64,000 nt of DNA, from positions 1,436,413 to 1,500,412 of the forward strand of contig RPFO01000022.1 in the NCBI GenBank assembly GCA_009746045.1, written 5' to 3'. The position numbers were made by a program, and so were the translations under genes. This document shows, piece after piece, positions 1 to 12,526 of the stretch. A model generated the notes under the pieces. That model saw nothing but the letters and a program-made list of their open reading frames with translations, did not search any database and had not been told where the DNA came from. Numbering within the stretch: position 1 is the stretch's first letter; the number at the start of each line of letters is the position of its first letter. This DNA comes from Mesostigma viride (taxonomy: Eukaryota; Streptophyta; Mesostigmatophyceae; Mesostigmatales; Mesostigmataceae).

Positions 1-722
1 GAGGGAAGAGGGAAGAGGGAAGAGGGAAGAGGGAAGAGGGAAGAGGGAAGAGGGAAGAGGGAAGAGGGAAGAGGGAAGAGGGAAGAGGGAAGAGGAAGAG
101 GGAAGAGGGAAGAGGGAAGAGGGAAGAGGGAAGAGGGAAGAGGGAAGAGGGAAGAGGGAAGAGGGAAGAGGGAAGAGGGAAGAGGGAAGAGGGAAGAGGG
201 AAGAGGGAAGAGGGAAGAGGGAAGAGGGAAGAGGGAAGAGGGAAGAGGGAAGAGGGAAGAGGGAAGAGGGAAGAGGGAAGAGGGAAGAGGGAAGAGGGAA
301 GAGGGAAGAGGGAAGAGGGAAGAGGGAAGAGGGAAGAGGGAAGAGGGAAGAGGGAAGAGGGAAGAGGGAAGAGGGAAGAGGGAAGAGGGAAGAGGGAAGA
401 GGGAAGAGGGAAGAGGGAAGAGGGAAGAGGGAAGAGGGAAGAGGGAAGAGGGAAGAGGGAAGAGGGAAGAGGGAAGAGGGAAGAGGGAAGAGGGAGGAGG
501 GAGGAGGGAAGAGGGAAGAGGGAAGAGGGAAGAGGGAAGAGGGAAGAGGGAAGAGGGAAGAGGGAAGAGGGAAGAGGGAAGAGGGAAGGGGGAAGAGGGA
601 AGAGGGAAGAGGGAAGAGGGAAGATGGAAGAGGGAAGAGGGAAGAGGGAAGAGGGAAGAGGGAAGAGGGAAGAGGGAAGATGAAAGAGGGAAGAGGGAAG
701 AGGGAAGAGGGAAGAGGGAAGA
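1..722. repeat. (GAGGGAA)n 7-bp satellite, left edge open
   Basis: An almost pure tandem array of the 7-bp unit GAGGGAA fills the first 720 bases, with a few point variants and one short unit. It continues off the left edge of the window. One strand is entirely purine, so triplex or G-rich structures are possible. The unit length equals that of the plant telomere repeat but the sequence differs, so I do not call it telomeric. Confidence 0.97.
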
Positions 723-1995
723 AGATAGAGAGGGGTATACATAGGGAGGCATTTTGACACATGGCCACGTCACAACGGTTGTCAGTTCACCACGCCACAG
801 GACAAGGATATGGCCCTGGCGGCCCTGGCCACGATGGAGAAAGGTGCGGGCAGAAGGGATCGGCCGGTGCCACAACACTAACACTTGCTTGTCAGGTTAG
901 GCATGGGCTTACATCGGAAGCGACCCGCTCGTTTTGTCAGATGCGCATGCAGAGATTTAAGGACGACCACGATCAACACGTTCCCTCAACGTCACGTTCG
1001 CATCTATTACACTCGTGCGAGAAATGTGATGCCCCTTGAACGTCTCCTTACTACAAGAGAGCCACATCAGACGCCACCGGCCTGAAAACAGCAACACCCA
1101 TGACGTACTGCCCCTGGAATCACAACAATAACAGTAACACGAGTAATTAAAATATTCAGTCGAATAATGATTAAAATAATAATGAAAGGTGCATGCCAGC
1201 AGGGGCGACAGGACCGCACAGGCTGCACAACCTTCATCTGCCCAGACAAATCGGGGCAGAGAGGGCCCTAGACGGGCGCACAAGGTATATCCTTCTTCCA
1301 TACATATGTAAACGGAACAGGTCCGTAAATCGAGCAACCTTATTCATCCGTAAGGTGGCCCAAGTCCAGCAGTCCTGCCGAACAATCTGTAAGGACAACC
1401 GGCCAAAGTCCAGCAGTCCTGCCGGCATGCATGCATAAATGCATGCTATGGCTTCCTGTGGCGGTGAAATCCATCCCCATTCTACAGTATCAGAGCGCTT
1501 ATGAAATCAGAGCGTCGCCGACATAAAGCTCCCACACGCGGCAGGCTTCCACCACTGGACAGGACCACCACAGGCCTCCAGACAACTCAGCAGGCAATGG
1601 CTAGACTGACGGACCATCAGGGGAGTGCAGGTGACACGTTCACTTCCCAGGGATGCATGACAGGGTGTCCTGCTGCCGCAATGCGTGCATACTCGCACTA
1701 CCTAGCTCCCTCGAGGGCATTACCTTAGGTCAGCTCCCTTGAAGTTGGTCTGCTTCATGCTCACTTTAGTGTAGTCCTTGCCGCGCAGGTCTGTGCAGGT
1801 GACATGTAGCAAAAAGCGGCACTCCCCTCGCCCAGGAATTCAGGTTAGCGAAGGAAGCCATTATTACAGGTGCTCATGCTCCCCTCTGATTACATTCCCA
1901 CGTGCTGATCTCCTAGTAGTGTAGCGAGTCCTTTGCACTCACCTCCCATCCCTCGCATAATGTGCACTCACCTCCCATAACCAGCGCCGCTTGTA
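723..1995. other. No recognised gene
   Basis: This stretch holds only short reading frames with no family resemblance. I see no splice-consistent gene, RNA gene or element end. It is mixed-composition intergenic DNA between two tandem arrays. Confidence 0.6.
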
Positions 1996-2368
1996 TGGCT
2001 TGTCACGCAAGCCTTATAAGCAGACAACGCCTTTACATACGCCTTATGAGCAGACAAGGCCTTCATGTAGGCCTTTTAAGCAGACAACGCCTTTACATAC
2101 GCCTTATGAGCAGAAAAGGCCTTCATGTAAGCCTTATAAGCAGACAACGCCTTTACATACGCCTTATGAGCAGACAAGGCCTTCATGTAAGCCTTACAAG
2201 CAGACAACGCCTTTACATACGCCTTATGAGCAGAAAAGGCCTTCATGTAAGCCTTATAAGCAGACAACGCCTTTACATACGCCTTATGAGCAGAAAAGGC
2301 CTTCATGTAAGCCTTATAAGCAGACAACGCCTTTACATACGCCTTATGAGCAGCCAACGCCTTATAGA
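1996..2368. repeat. 30-bp minisatellite with 60-bp higher-order period
   Basis: Units of 30 bp alternate between two versions, GCCTTATGAGCAGA(C/A)AAGGC... and GCCTTATAAGCAGACAACGC..., giving an exact 60-bp higher-order period repeated about six times. Because the period is divisible by three, long open frames appear on both strands; these are artefacts of the repeat. Confidence 0.95.
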
Positions 2369-2948
2369 AGAAGTGAAGGCTACGTGCCTGCTGCTACCTA
2401 GCGCACAGCTACTGAACCCGGCTACCCAGCCTCTGCCAGATAAGAGCCACATGGGATGAGAAATATGCTGGTGCCGGGTGGGCATGCCAGTCCTGACACA
2501 ACATGCACCCTCTACCCCGTCTACTACCCGCAAGCCCGCATCTTGCGGCATCAAATATCCCTGCAGTCTCCTCCAGTCAACGAGAAATACACGAGAAAAC
2601 GACAAGACTTGCTATTTGTAGGTCACATGGCATGCTATTTAGGGCGCGTGACCTGTTATCCTCGAGCCACCTGGGCTGGGGTCTTGGGGATGCGGGCGCA
2701 GTCTTATGTTTCCCTGATATGTCCTACCATCGAAGGGGTCAATGGCCGGATGGCCCCACTATCCAAGGGGTCCATGGCCTGCCATTTATGGCACATGGCC
2801 TGCTATTATGGGTCAGATGGCTGCAAATGCTGTATTACCTTTCCCTGACATGTCGAGAAAGTCCAGCGGGTTGGACGAGGCGCCTGTGCAAGGGGGGTGG
2901 CAAGAACATGTCGGGAACCCCATCCCGACAGGCATGATCAGGGAATGA
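2369..2948. other. No recognised gene
   Basis: Short frames only. A few imperfect local repeats of a GGCCTGC(C/T)ATTTATGG type occur near 2770-2810. Nothing else was recognised. Confidence 0.5.
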
Positions 2949-3296
<348 letters not shown>

Positions 3297-3307
3297 TGAC
3301 GACGACA

Positions 3308-3722
3308 ATGAAAAAGAAGAAGAAGAAGAAGAAGAAGAAGAAGAAGAAGAAGAAGAAGAAGAAGAAGAAGAAGAAGAAGAAGAAGAAGAAGAAGAAGAAG
3401 AAGAAGAAGAAGAAGAAGAAGAAGAAGAAGAAGAAGAAGAAGAAGAAGAAGAAGAAGAAGAAGAAGAAGAAGAAGAAGAAGAAGAAGAAGAAGAAGAAGA
3501 AGAAGAAGAAGGAGAAGAAGAAGAGAAGGAGAAGAAGAAGAGAAGGAGAAGAAGAAGAAGGAGAAGAAGGAGAAGAAGAAGAAGAAGAAGAAGAAGAAGA
3601 AGAAGAAGAAGAAGAAGAAGAAGAAGAAGAAGAAGAAGAAGAAGAAGAAGAAGAAGAAGAAGAAGAAGAAGAAGAAGAAGAAGAAGAAGAAGAAGAAGAA
3701 GAAGAAGAAGAAGAAGAAGAAG
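3308..3722. repeat. (GAA)n trinucleotide microsatellite
   Basis: About 135 GAA units, with a short block of AGAAGGAG-type interruptions near 3510-3580. The strand is pure purine throughout. Long GAA/TTC tracts are known to form intramolecular triplexes and stall replication in other genomes. Confidence 0.98.
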
Positions 3723-3896
3723 CATGATAATTGAAAAAAATACTAATAATAATAAGATGCTGCTGCTGGTGCTGCTGCTGATGATGTTTTTGTTGCAAGC
3801 ATGGCCACGTGAGGGTGGCAGTGTGAGCGGTGCCGCCGCAAGTGCAGAAACAGGAGCACAAACAGAAGCACACACACACAAGCCCGCGCACACAAG

Positions 3897-3936
3897 CGCC
3901 ACCGCCACTGCCACGCCACTGCCACCGCCACCGCCA

Positions 3937-3967
<31 letters not shown>

Positions 3968-4100
3968 CGCCACCGCCACCGCCACCGCCACCGCCACCGC
4001 CACCGCCACCGCCACCGCCACCGCCACCGCCACCGCCACCGCCACCGCCACCGCCACCGCCACCGCCACCGCCACCGCCACCGCTACTGCCACCGCCACC
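3897..4100. repeat. (CCACCG)n hexanucleotide microsatellite
   Basis: About 30 CCACCG units, decaying into related GCCACxGCC sequence on both sides up to about 4170. The Pro/Gly-rich frames across it are not genes. Confidence 0.97.
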
Positions 4101-4170
4101 GCCACCGCCGACGCCGACGTCAACAACACTGCCAACGCCAGCGCCCACACAAGCACAGGCACAGGCACAA

Positions 4171-5370
4171 GCAGGGATACACAGGGTCAACATGTCACAG
4201 GCGGGTGAGAGGCACGAGCCACGGCCATGCCTGCAGCGTGAGACTATCGGAGGGGGGCGTGAAAGTGCGGTATATGGGGCGATCGGGGCAGACTGGCAAG
4301 AACAGATACGGAAAGCTGAGTCCTTGGCTGGCAGGTGGGGAGTCGAGCAGTCTATAGAGAGGGGGGGAGAATGTCATAGACAAGAAGAAGCGTTGGTAGT
4401 TGCGATGGTGCTGATGGTGGTGGCGGATGAGGAGAAAGGGATGGAGAAAACGACAGTAAAGGAAAACAGGCTTCAGAAATCTTCGCTGGCGAGACCAGAG
4501 TCTCTGGGAGCACTTGCCCTGGCAAAGAAAGGGCAAGATAGTGGATAGGACGAGTGGCTGGAAGGGTGGGCGGGTGAATGTTTGTATGGGTGTGCGGACG
4601 TGCGGGATGGGGGGGAACATGCGCACGCATATAAAGAAATGGCATGACATCTAAGAGTTCCGGGATCAATGTTCACGCTCTGTTTTCTCAATGATTGACT
4701 TGCATCGAGAAAGCAGCGGGAAATTGCAGAAGATCCTGGTGTACATAAACAGACTATTTTAGCGGCAGGACTGGGGCAATTACCATCTCCGATTTCCAGA
4801 CAAAAGTTCCGAACGATGTTCCGAGTCACTTACGCCATAACGGAGGAGACGTAAACAAGGCACGAAAACGCGTACCTTTGCCTCCAACAACAGCATCGAC
4901 CTGAGCCGGAAGCATCAAACTGCAAGCTGCAGCGAGACTTGCAGCAGTAAGCCTCCAATTTACGCCCTGCTTGTCGGGCATGGCTGCAACCGTAATCCGG
5001 GATGGCTTGCTGGAAGCCGAGGCGCGATGAGAGGCGGCATTCAACTTCTTGCTTGAATGCCTTGCAAAGAAGTCGACGCTGGAGACGAGCTGGCAAGATT
5101 GGGAGGTAGCCATGTTGCAGTCTTGACGAGGACGTGGCACGCAGAGCACGCTCCCGACATTGCCATCGCCTTCCAGCTTATCTAGATTTTCTGGAAAACT
5201 GTTGGCATCGTCACGCACGTGATCAATCCAGAGGACACGTCGATGGTGAACTGGATTGTATGAAAAGTACGTATGCTATATATTAAAACATTCCGGCCGA
5301 AATTGAGTTCATCTCTGTGGTCTTGGCCACGGAGGATACTTTTGACGGTAGAGATGAGCGCTACGTCGAC
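4171..5370. other. No recognised gene
   Basis: Intergenic sequence with short unremarkable frames on both strands, the longest about 150 codons and without family resemblance. No element boundaries were found. Confidence 0.5.
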
Positions 5371-5479
5371 GATAGTGTGCCCGAGTGGTTAAGGGGTTGC
5401 ATTTAGGATGCAGTGCGCCGCGCACGCTGAAAAAACTGCAATGTCTTCGGACGCGCAGGTTCAATTCCTGTCACTATCA
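5371..5479 (+). tRNA. tRNA-Leu (anticodon UAG) with a ~28-nt intron
   Basis: The acceptor stem GATAGTG pairs perfectly with CACTATC at 5472-5478, followed by discriminator A5479; CCA is not encoded. The D arm reads CCCGAGTGGTTAAGGGG and contains the A box. The anticodon stem TTGCA pairs with TGCAA across a loop carrying TTTAGG, giving anticodon UAG. About 28 nt lie between position 37 and position 38, the usual place for a nuclear tRNA intron. A short variable arm (GTC TTC GGAC) fits a class II Leu tRNA. The T arm GCAGG-TTCAATT-CCTGT supplies the B box. A run of seven T follows within a few bases as a pol III terminator. This is the only confident host RNA gene in the window. Confidence 0.92.
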
Positions 5480-5490
5480 TCTTTTTTTCC
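5480..5490 (+). terminator. Pol III oligo-T terminator of tRNA-Leu
   Basis: A TTTTTTT run directly after the tRNA 3' end, typical of RNA polymerase III termination. Confidence 0.8.
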
Positions 5491-6889
5491 CGGAACTCTT
5501 TCCCGAAAAAATTTCACGTGAAATTCTTTTTCGACAGAATTTACGAAAGTTCAAGTATTTTTGGAAACGTATATGTTTAAACCAGGGTCAATTCTAAATA
5601 TTACGGGGCAATAATTTCTAGCCTGCGCTGGTTTTCTCCTTGAAAATTCTTAAGTTTTTAATTAAGGTGCGTAAGACAACTATTCGACGAAGACTTTGCC
5701 TGGAGTCAGATGAATGTAGTCGGTGAGGAGGAGTGCCCCATCATCCATTTTGCTCGTTCCGGTGTCGTCCCGTCGTCCCGCATCTGCACGGGAAGGTGCC
5801 TATTGGTCCACTCAAAATGGCTTTACGTCGTCTAGTTGGAGGAACTTCAGCCGTAGGAAGGAGTTCCGAGTTACAGTCGTCGTCCAAGTGGCTCGCCGGA
5901 AGGACTTTCGATTTTTAAGGAAGTATATAGATCTAACAGATGTCGTTAGTATATCTAAAAGATATCGGTCGTCGTCCAGTACTTATGGATGGGAGGAGTA
6001 ACAAAATCTTGTGGATTTCCATCACCATTAATATTCATCATCCTGAACGACTCGACCACGCGGACACGATAACGGCAGGCTCGAGCTACCATGGTCCGGA
6101 TTCTCCCGACTTCTGGTCTGCGCTGGTTGTCTCCTTGATGAGATCTTGTGGAGTCAAGATCAAGTGGTCGGTAGCTCATGTGGTAGCTGGTGCACTTCGC
6201 AAAACTAATGTCATGTAATTGCCAGCCACAACCACTGCAGGTTTTCTAGCTGAGATGAGCTGCTCTTGGCTACCTAGCATGAAGACCCGGCCGTGGAGCT
6301 GGTTGGAGCATGCTGCATGAACCTACGCGCCGGGCCGGAGGGTTGAGCGCAAGCCATATTGGGATGTTTTGTGGTGCTCAGTCCTGATTTACAATCGTCG
6401 TCCCCCAAATTGTCGCGGAAGGAGTTCCGCAGTTTGGTTGCCGCTGCATGTTTTCCCGTCGTCGACAGTCCCCGGGAAGTGCCGGAGGACCCGGGGTACC
6501 CAACACTGAGTGGGGCACCCCTCATCGGTTTTGTTAGTGCGATATGTACAACTAGTTCCAAGGGCATTGGCTGCCCCACCCTCCCCTCGGCCGCGGACTA
6601 CCAAGTCCCCGCCTTGAAGGAGGGCTGCCTTGCCACCAACGACGTCGTCCACCCAGGCTTCACTTTGGAGGAATTGGACGGCGCCTAGGTAGCGCGCCTG
6701 CGGTACGACGCGGAGGTCTGTGCCGACCATGCACCTTTCGGCTGAGCTGCTGGAGACCCCTGACCCGGCGGTGCGGGAGCTTCTGTTGGCGTTTTGCAAC
6801 CGTGTCCTGCTCTCTGATGAGCCCCCGCCTGCTGACGGAGTGGCAGACGGCCATCCGACTAGTCATGATGTACAAGAAGGGCTCTGCTC
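5491..6889. other. Intergenic, no recognised gene
   Basis: Apart from the dispersed repeat at 6018-6140, nothing was recognised. A fragment resembling the end of that repeat (CCTGCGCTGGTTTTCTCCTTG) also occurs near 5620. Confidence 0.5.
6018..6140 (+). repeat. Dispersed repeat, copy A (second copy at 52221-52343)
   Basis: About 120 bp that closely match 52221-52343, roughly 90 percent by eye. The shared core includes GGCAGGCTCGAGCTACCATG and GTCCGGATTCTCCCGA. The family is unknown; it is non-coding and too short for a transposon gene. Confidence 0.85.
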
Positions 6890-7345
6890 CTGACCCCGGT
6901 AACTACCGAGGTGCATGTTAGCCTCCAGAGCGCCGCGCTGAAGGTCTTCATGCGCATGATTCTGCACAAGCTCCGCGCTTCGCTGGACCCGCACCTGGGT
7001 GAGTCTCAGATGGGCTTCCGTCGTGGTCGTAACACTGTCATGGCTGTATTCAGTTGTGGCGCGCCGCTTGATGGAGGAGGTGCGTCGCATTTGCCCTGAC
7101 GGTTTTCCGCTTGCCGGCGGTCTTCATTTTTGTTGAAGTATATCAAGGCTTTCGACACGGTCCTCTGGGAGGCTCTTTGGGCCATCCTAGCTCTGGATCG
7201 TACAGTGCCCCCAAAGTTTATTGCTGCAACCATTCGCCGGCTCTATGAGGGCTCACATGCAGTAGTGCGAACTGCGGAGGGCACCACCCTGGGCACCATT
7301 CCACTTCACCACATGTGGTGTATGGCAAGGTTTTGTGTAATTGTC
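6890..7345 (+). pseudogene. LINE reverse-transcriptase fragment (fingers/palm N-part)
   Basis: Conceptual translation shows non-LTR RT blocks: LRASLDPHLGESQMGFRRGR (the common L..G..Q.GFR.GR block), then YIKAFDTVLWEALWAIL (the AFD..L palm block) and FIAATIRRLYEGSHAVVRT. The frame shifts at least once between these blocks and the catalytic YADD block is absent here; a matching 3' portion lies at 14.29 kb. Known biology: LINE RT copies insert by target-primed reverse transcription and decay. This one is a dead fragment. Confidence 0.8.
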
Positions 7346-7559
7346 GACTGACCGACGCACACTGCACCGAGATAGTGCATTAAACTACGCACGGGAACAC
7401 AAGCTCCGTGGGTCCGATGGGCCCATCCCCGCCGACAAGGTCGGGAGGAGTTCCTCGCCCTGCCAGAATTCCACCATCGCCACGCAATTATCCTCTTCAG
7501 CTTCTACAAGCTCACTGGACGTGACCTCGACGCTCGGCTCCGCAACCCAGCCCGGCCTG

Positions 7560-8590
7560 CGCAGCCGGCAGCCATGCACACCGGCTGCCTCCCTTTGCAA
7601 GGATGACCTCCGAGCAGTGCTGGAGGCCGGAGCATGTGACCTGGCCGCTGGCCGAGAAGATGACATTGATGACCACAGCGCTCAACACGGTGGAGGCCAA
7701 GGTCTCCTCCAATAAGGAAACCAAGGTCGCACACAAGCTACAACCGCAGCTCACGGCGCTGCAGACCACGGCGCAGGCATCCGAGGCACATGCTGCACTC
7801 CTCTCCCGCCTCAACCAGGTCACTGGAGGGGAAGTACGTGCGGCGTGCTCATGAAGAAGCTTGAAGCCATCACCGCCCACACCGAGGCCCTGGCAACACA
7901 GCCTGGTCCCAAAGATAGCGGAGCAGACGGCCACCATGCATAGCATCCCAGCCACCTCGGCAGGATGCTAGCGACCTCCCGCCGCTCTCTTATGCGGACC
8001 TGCTGCGGTCAGCGACCTCCTCAACCACCGACGCCATCGCCACGAAGCTCCAGGAGCTGGAGGACCACCGCCAGGAGGTCGAACAACGGGAGGCCACCGA
8101 CCGCGCTCGCCGCGAGTACCGAGTGCATGCCGCATGCATGGTGCTGCGTCGTTTCCCCCAGAAGCCAGGTGAGACGTCGACCACCCTTGCCGACGAGCTC
8201 AAGGACCAGCTAGCTTCTCACCCTCATGGGACTGGTAGGTGAGGTATAGAACTGCGCGGGTGCCACCGCCTTCCCCGGCCATGCACTCACGGGACAAGGC
8301 GCCCCCCCCACCAGTCCTGCTTGACACCTTCCCCTCCCGTGAGCGGTTCCTCTCTCGTCGCAAGCGGTTGCACGACCTCACCTGGACGCTGGACGACGAC
8401 CTGACCCCCGTTCAGCAGCAGACTGTCTGTGCTCAGCGACGCGACCTGTGGCCGGAATACCTCCGCCACAAGCAGGACCCCCAGAAGCCCAAGGTGTACT
8501 GGAGGGGCGGGGACCTGATGATCAACCAAAAGATGTGGACGCCCCCTGCGGGCTATAGAATAATAGCCCTAGCTTGTATCCATTGGTAGT
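7560..8590 (+). pseudogene. LINE ORF1-like remnant
   Basis: The translation contains a Lys/Gln/Ala-rich, coiled-coil-like stretch (ALNTVEAKVSSNKETKVAHK), an RRM-like strand (MVLRRFPQKPGETSTTLADE) and a downstream SRRKRLHDLTWTLDDDLTP block. Its LDDDLTPxQ motif and WRGGDLMI resemble the C-terminal region of L1-clade ORF1 proteins in algae and plants. The parts lie in more than one frame, so the copy is broken. It lies 3' of the RT fragment at 6.9 kb, the reverse of normal LINE order, which indicates two copies or a rearrangement. Family placement is from motif memory only. Confidence 0.55.
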
Positions 8591-11500
8591 CACCGGCTGC
8601 CGCTAATTAAGGCAACCATGCTTAGAATGTTTGCCTAGCTGAGCCAACATACCTAGTCACGTGCACCTCTATAACGCACGGTTACTACACAAACAGCCAT
8701 ATAGCTGGTTGTTTCCTTGATATAGCCTTAGCTTAGTCCTTGAACATGCAGCCATGCTACGTCCTGGCTATGCTCAGATCGCTTGCCCACACTCAGGACT
8801 TGTTATGCCATATGCTCACATGGGTCTTATTGCACCCACAGATTGCCGGACCGTTTAGCGGGTCCGATTGCAGCTGTGGCATGCCTTTGGCATGAAGGAC
8901 AATGGAGGTCTCTGCCCTTCTCATGTTGTGCACATGCACACATGGATTGAAAGCACTTCGGTGCTCCGTGACTCCCCAACGTACGCGGGGAGCAGGACTG
9001 TTTAATTAATCTGTCCTGTCCCCATATCACATCACCTAAAAACGGCCTTTTTTGTTACATGGGGTCATATCTCCCACACATATAGTCAGATCGGGGTGCC
9101 TTTCTGGACTTAAGGTCCCCCTAGGACCCTGTTCACATCACATAAATTGGGGGGCCAACTGACCTATTTTTAGCATCAAACCGTGACGTGGAAAAGTGCA
9201 AAAAACGATGTTTTCCAGGCATAAGGAGGCATAGCAGGCACACACAAGTAGTAAATGTAGTCCAATTCAGCTGGAAATGGTCATGCTTATTAATTTATAT
9301 CCAAAGACAAAAACCGCCCTTAAGTATGCAATGTAGGACCAAACTATGTGCTATAATTCTGGCATACATGAGCCAAAACACCGTTTTAGTGCATTATTTT
9401 CAAACTTATGAAGCCCCTGCCAGCACATATGCGGCCCAATCATGCCAGAATTCGTCACATTAATAGCACAATACTTGAATTTACACTAGAACACAAGTTG
9501 GACATATTAGGACCACTGCCGGCCCACTAAAAGTGACGGATGCAAGCAGAAATAGAGCGATTTTTGCAAAAATACTCCATATTCTGCGCCATTGTCTTGG
9601 AAAACTTTGCATTCTTCACTCAATTATCGTCATGGCTGTCATGGGATTCATATACATGCCACTGGGGCTGGATACATTAGCCAACACAGACTAAAAAAGC
9701 GATCATCAAGGGATAAAATCACCATCAATCACAGTAGATGCTGGCATTCGGAACAAGCACCATAGTGCCTACAAGCCTCAAGAAGGGGAGCTTGGCTGAC
9801 CAGTCGTGCCTGTCGGCTGACCAGTCTCTTTTCTAAACGGGCCCCGCTCGGCAGCACACACAATCTCCTTTGCAGTACTTGGCCCACTCTGCTGGGCACC
9901 CCTGCTGTGCGTGTCTTATAGCAGCTAATCCAAATATATATCTGCCAGGTGCCTCTCTGCTACATGGAAATACAAAGCGCAATCAAGGACAGCAGTGGCT
10001 TGGGCTGCTATTCAATTGAGCTCAGCACCTAGCTGCTGTACAACATAATTCTGCATCAGTGCCTGTCCTAATTGCGCCCCCCCGCCCCCTTGCCATCATC
10101 GTCATGCTCATCATAGTCTTTGGAACGTGCACTGAACTCCAACCCTTGGACAGTCCATAGGTCATTAAGAATCTGTGCATGTAATGCTAGCTCTTCTCAG
10201 TTGAACTCATCTACCACCCTCTCATGGTCGTGTCATCTCTCATGTAATCCACCTAGGTTTATCGTGGCCACTGATCTTTCAGCCCCTCCTGACATCAAAA
10301 TCTGGGCAAACACACTGTTGACATCGCCCTTCCGTTTTAGCCTGCATGGCTCCTCATGTTTACCCTTATCTCATCCCTCAACACACCTATAACTGTCTAT
10401 TCATCCCCCTTGCATAGGCGGTGCATAACTGCGGCATGATGGGGGCTTGCCAAAAATAGGTGTAAAATGCATGGGATGGCACGGGGAGGCTCACACTCAT
10501 CGGTTTACAATCACACTCATGTGCTAACAGTGTCCCTCTCTGCTTTTGACACTGCATGCACATGCATTTCCTACCGGCTATATCAAGCCTTTAGTGTGGT
10601 TTGGTGCATCAAGAGAAATGGCAGGTCAGCTGAGTGCATCAGACCACATTTGTGTTAAGTGTACGCTTGCAACGCTGTTTGCCCACCGCATGGAGCTCCC
10701 CTTTCGGACAGTGGCGCAAGTAGCACTTACACCTTACTCCCAGCCGCTCACCCTGCCCATGCTAGCAACAAGAACAAATGCATGGTCCCCATCCCAACGT
10801 AAGGTGCATCACATGGATGGCCCTGCCATCACCTAGCAGTGTGCCACCCCTCTCCACCTCAACCTACTCTGAAATGCCAGGGCCCCAACAAACCTTTCAA
10901 GACATGGCACTCCTCAAAGAAGGCAACCCCTCAAAGAAGGCGAGGCAGTTTAGGTCTAGGGGGGCTTTGGGTAAGTTAAAAGATGATAGAGTTCACTAAC
11001 ACAGGCCACGGCAACGACAACCTGCCTCACCCGCTGCATCCATACATCACAAGCCATAAACTGCACAGCCTCGCATGATTGCCTAAGGGTCACGTGATCC
11101 AAGGTGCCCTTCAGGCTCACCCCAGCACACCGGCCCATCCTCACCACCCCACTGGTCATAGTCATCTACAGTGGCATCAAACTCCTCTAGGACAGAGTGC
11201 AGTAAAGGCAACATAGACGTCCTGACACAATTGAATAAGAACGTGGCTGCTACCTACTGCCCTTAATAAAAAATGTCCATGGCTTGCACAAATACGCATT
11301 CAATTCTTCAAGCAAGCATGCTAACACCTTCACAGCACATCCCAAGGTTTATATCCATCGAGCTTTGTCAACAAGCATGACTTCCTGATGCAAACTTAGC
11401 TGTCAAGCTAGGAGGAGGAAAGCTAGGTAAAGAGGTGAGATAGACCCCCCCACAGCACCTTCCTGCACCAAAACCATGACAATATCATCCAGAGCTTGCT

Positions 11501-12522
11501 AAATACGTACAGCTAGCCGGTAGCGGGCGACCTTGCAGTCCAGGTTCAGCGCGAACATCTCGTGTCAGCACCCGGCGGAGATGGCGGACGCGAACCCACA
11601 ATGCTATAAAAGCGAGTCATAAGACTATTTCGGGGAGCGGTGAACGGCTTGGAACACCGAAGGTATGCCGCGACAAAAGCCTGAAGTTTTTCTCGGAAAT
11701 ACACGCCTGGATGTGGATTAGGGCACCGTTGTCGTGCTTGTGCTTGCGTTGCGAGCAGGCAACCAGTGTTTCTTGCAGTGTCGAGCAGTAACAGATGGTG
11801 GCGCGAGAGCAATATGTGACTTTTAAATCATGGCTACACAGCTTACACCTCCGCAGGCATGTTGGAACAAGCCCCGCCATGCCGTGAGCCGAAAAAAAGG
11901 AAGAAACGCATCAAGCAAGGACGGTCGTAAACGTCACTGAAAACAGCAAAATCTGACCTGCCGGCAGGTAATGCGACAGCCTGGAAAATGTGATTCGTTT
12001 CTCGAAAAACTGATTAGCGCTCGTGAAAGTAGACTTGAAGCCCATTCGGATTCCACCTTTTGGGAATTGTGAGCTTCCAACAAAAAAGTTTCCCCCACAA
12101 TTAATAAACATGCATTTTCGCTGCCAATTCCAGATCTGGCCGACACAAAAAATCAGCGTCTCAGTTTGCGAATTATTTTGACGCATGAACAAACGCGAAT
12201 AATATCTACCATGCATCATCGCAAAGCAGGAGAGTTTACGCGTCGTTTGCATCCATCGCAGCGACTTAACATGCATAATTGACTTTTGACTGATATTCCG
12301 GCGGACATAGGGTCGACAGCCATGCGAGGTGGAATTTTTCTGGTCCCGTCGTCCTCAACGCGACGCGTTCGCGCCAAAATTCCCAGGATCTCATGTAACC
12401 GGACGGACCGATTTTAGGTGATGTGTTTGTTCATTATTGTCGTGGATCACGTCATGCGCCAGGCACGTGCATGCACACTTTACTGCTCGAGCCCGTTACT
12501 GTTTGAGCCGGCTTGGATATCC
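8591..12522. other. Long stretch without recognised gene
   Basis: Nearly 4 kb of AT-balanced sequence with only short frames. No tRNA, terminal-repeat pair or protein motif was recognised. It may include decayed transposon sequence, but I could not place ends. Confidence 0.5.
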
Positions 12523-12526
12523 TTAA

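Noticed and set aside
1-722. Chromosome end (telomere)
   Set aside because: The 7-bp unit GAGGGAA is not a known telomere unit, and true CCCTAAA repeats occur elsewhere in the window.
1996-2368. CRISPR-like regular repeats
   Set aside because: Units abut with no unique spacers, and the genome is eukaryotic; it is a minisatellite. The same holds for 48582-49115.
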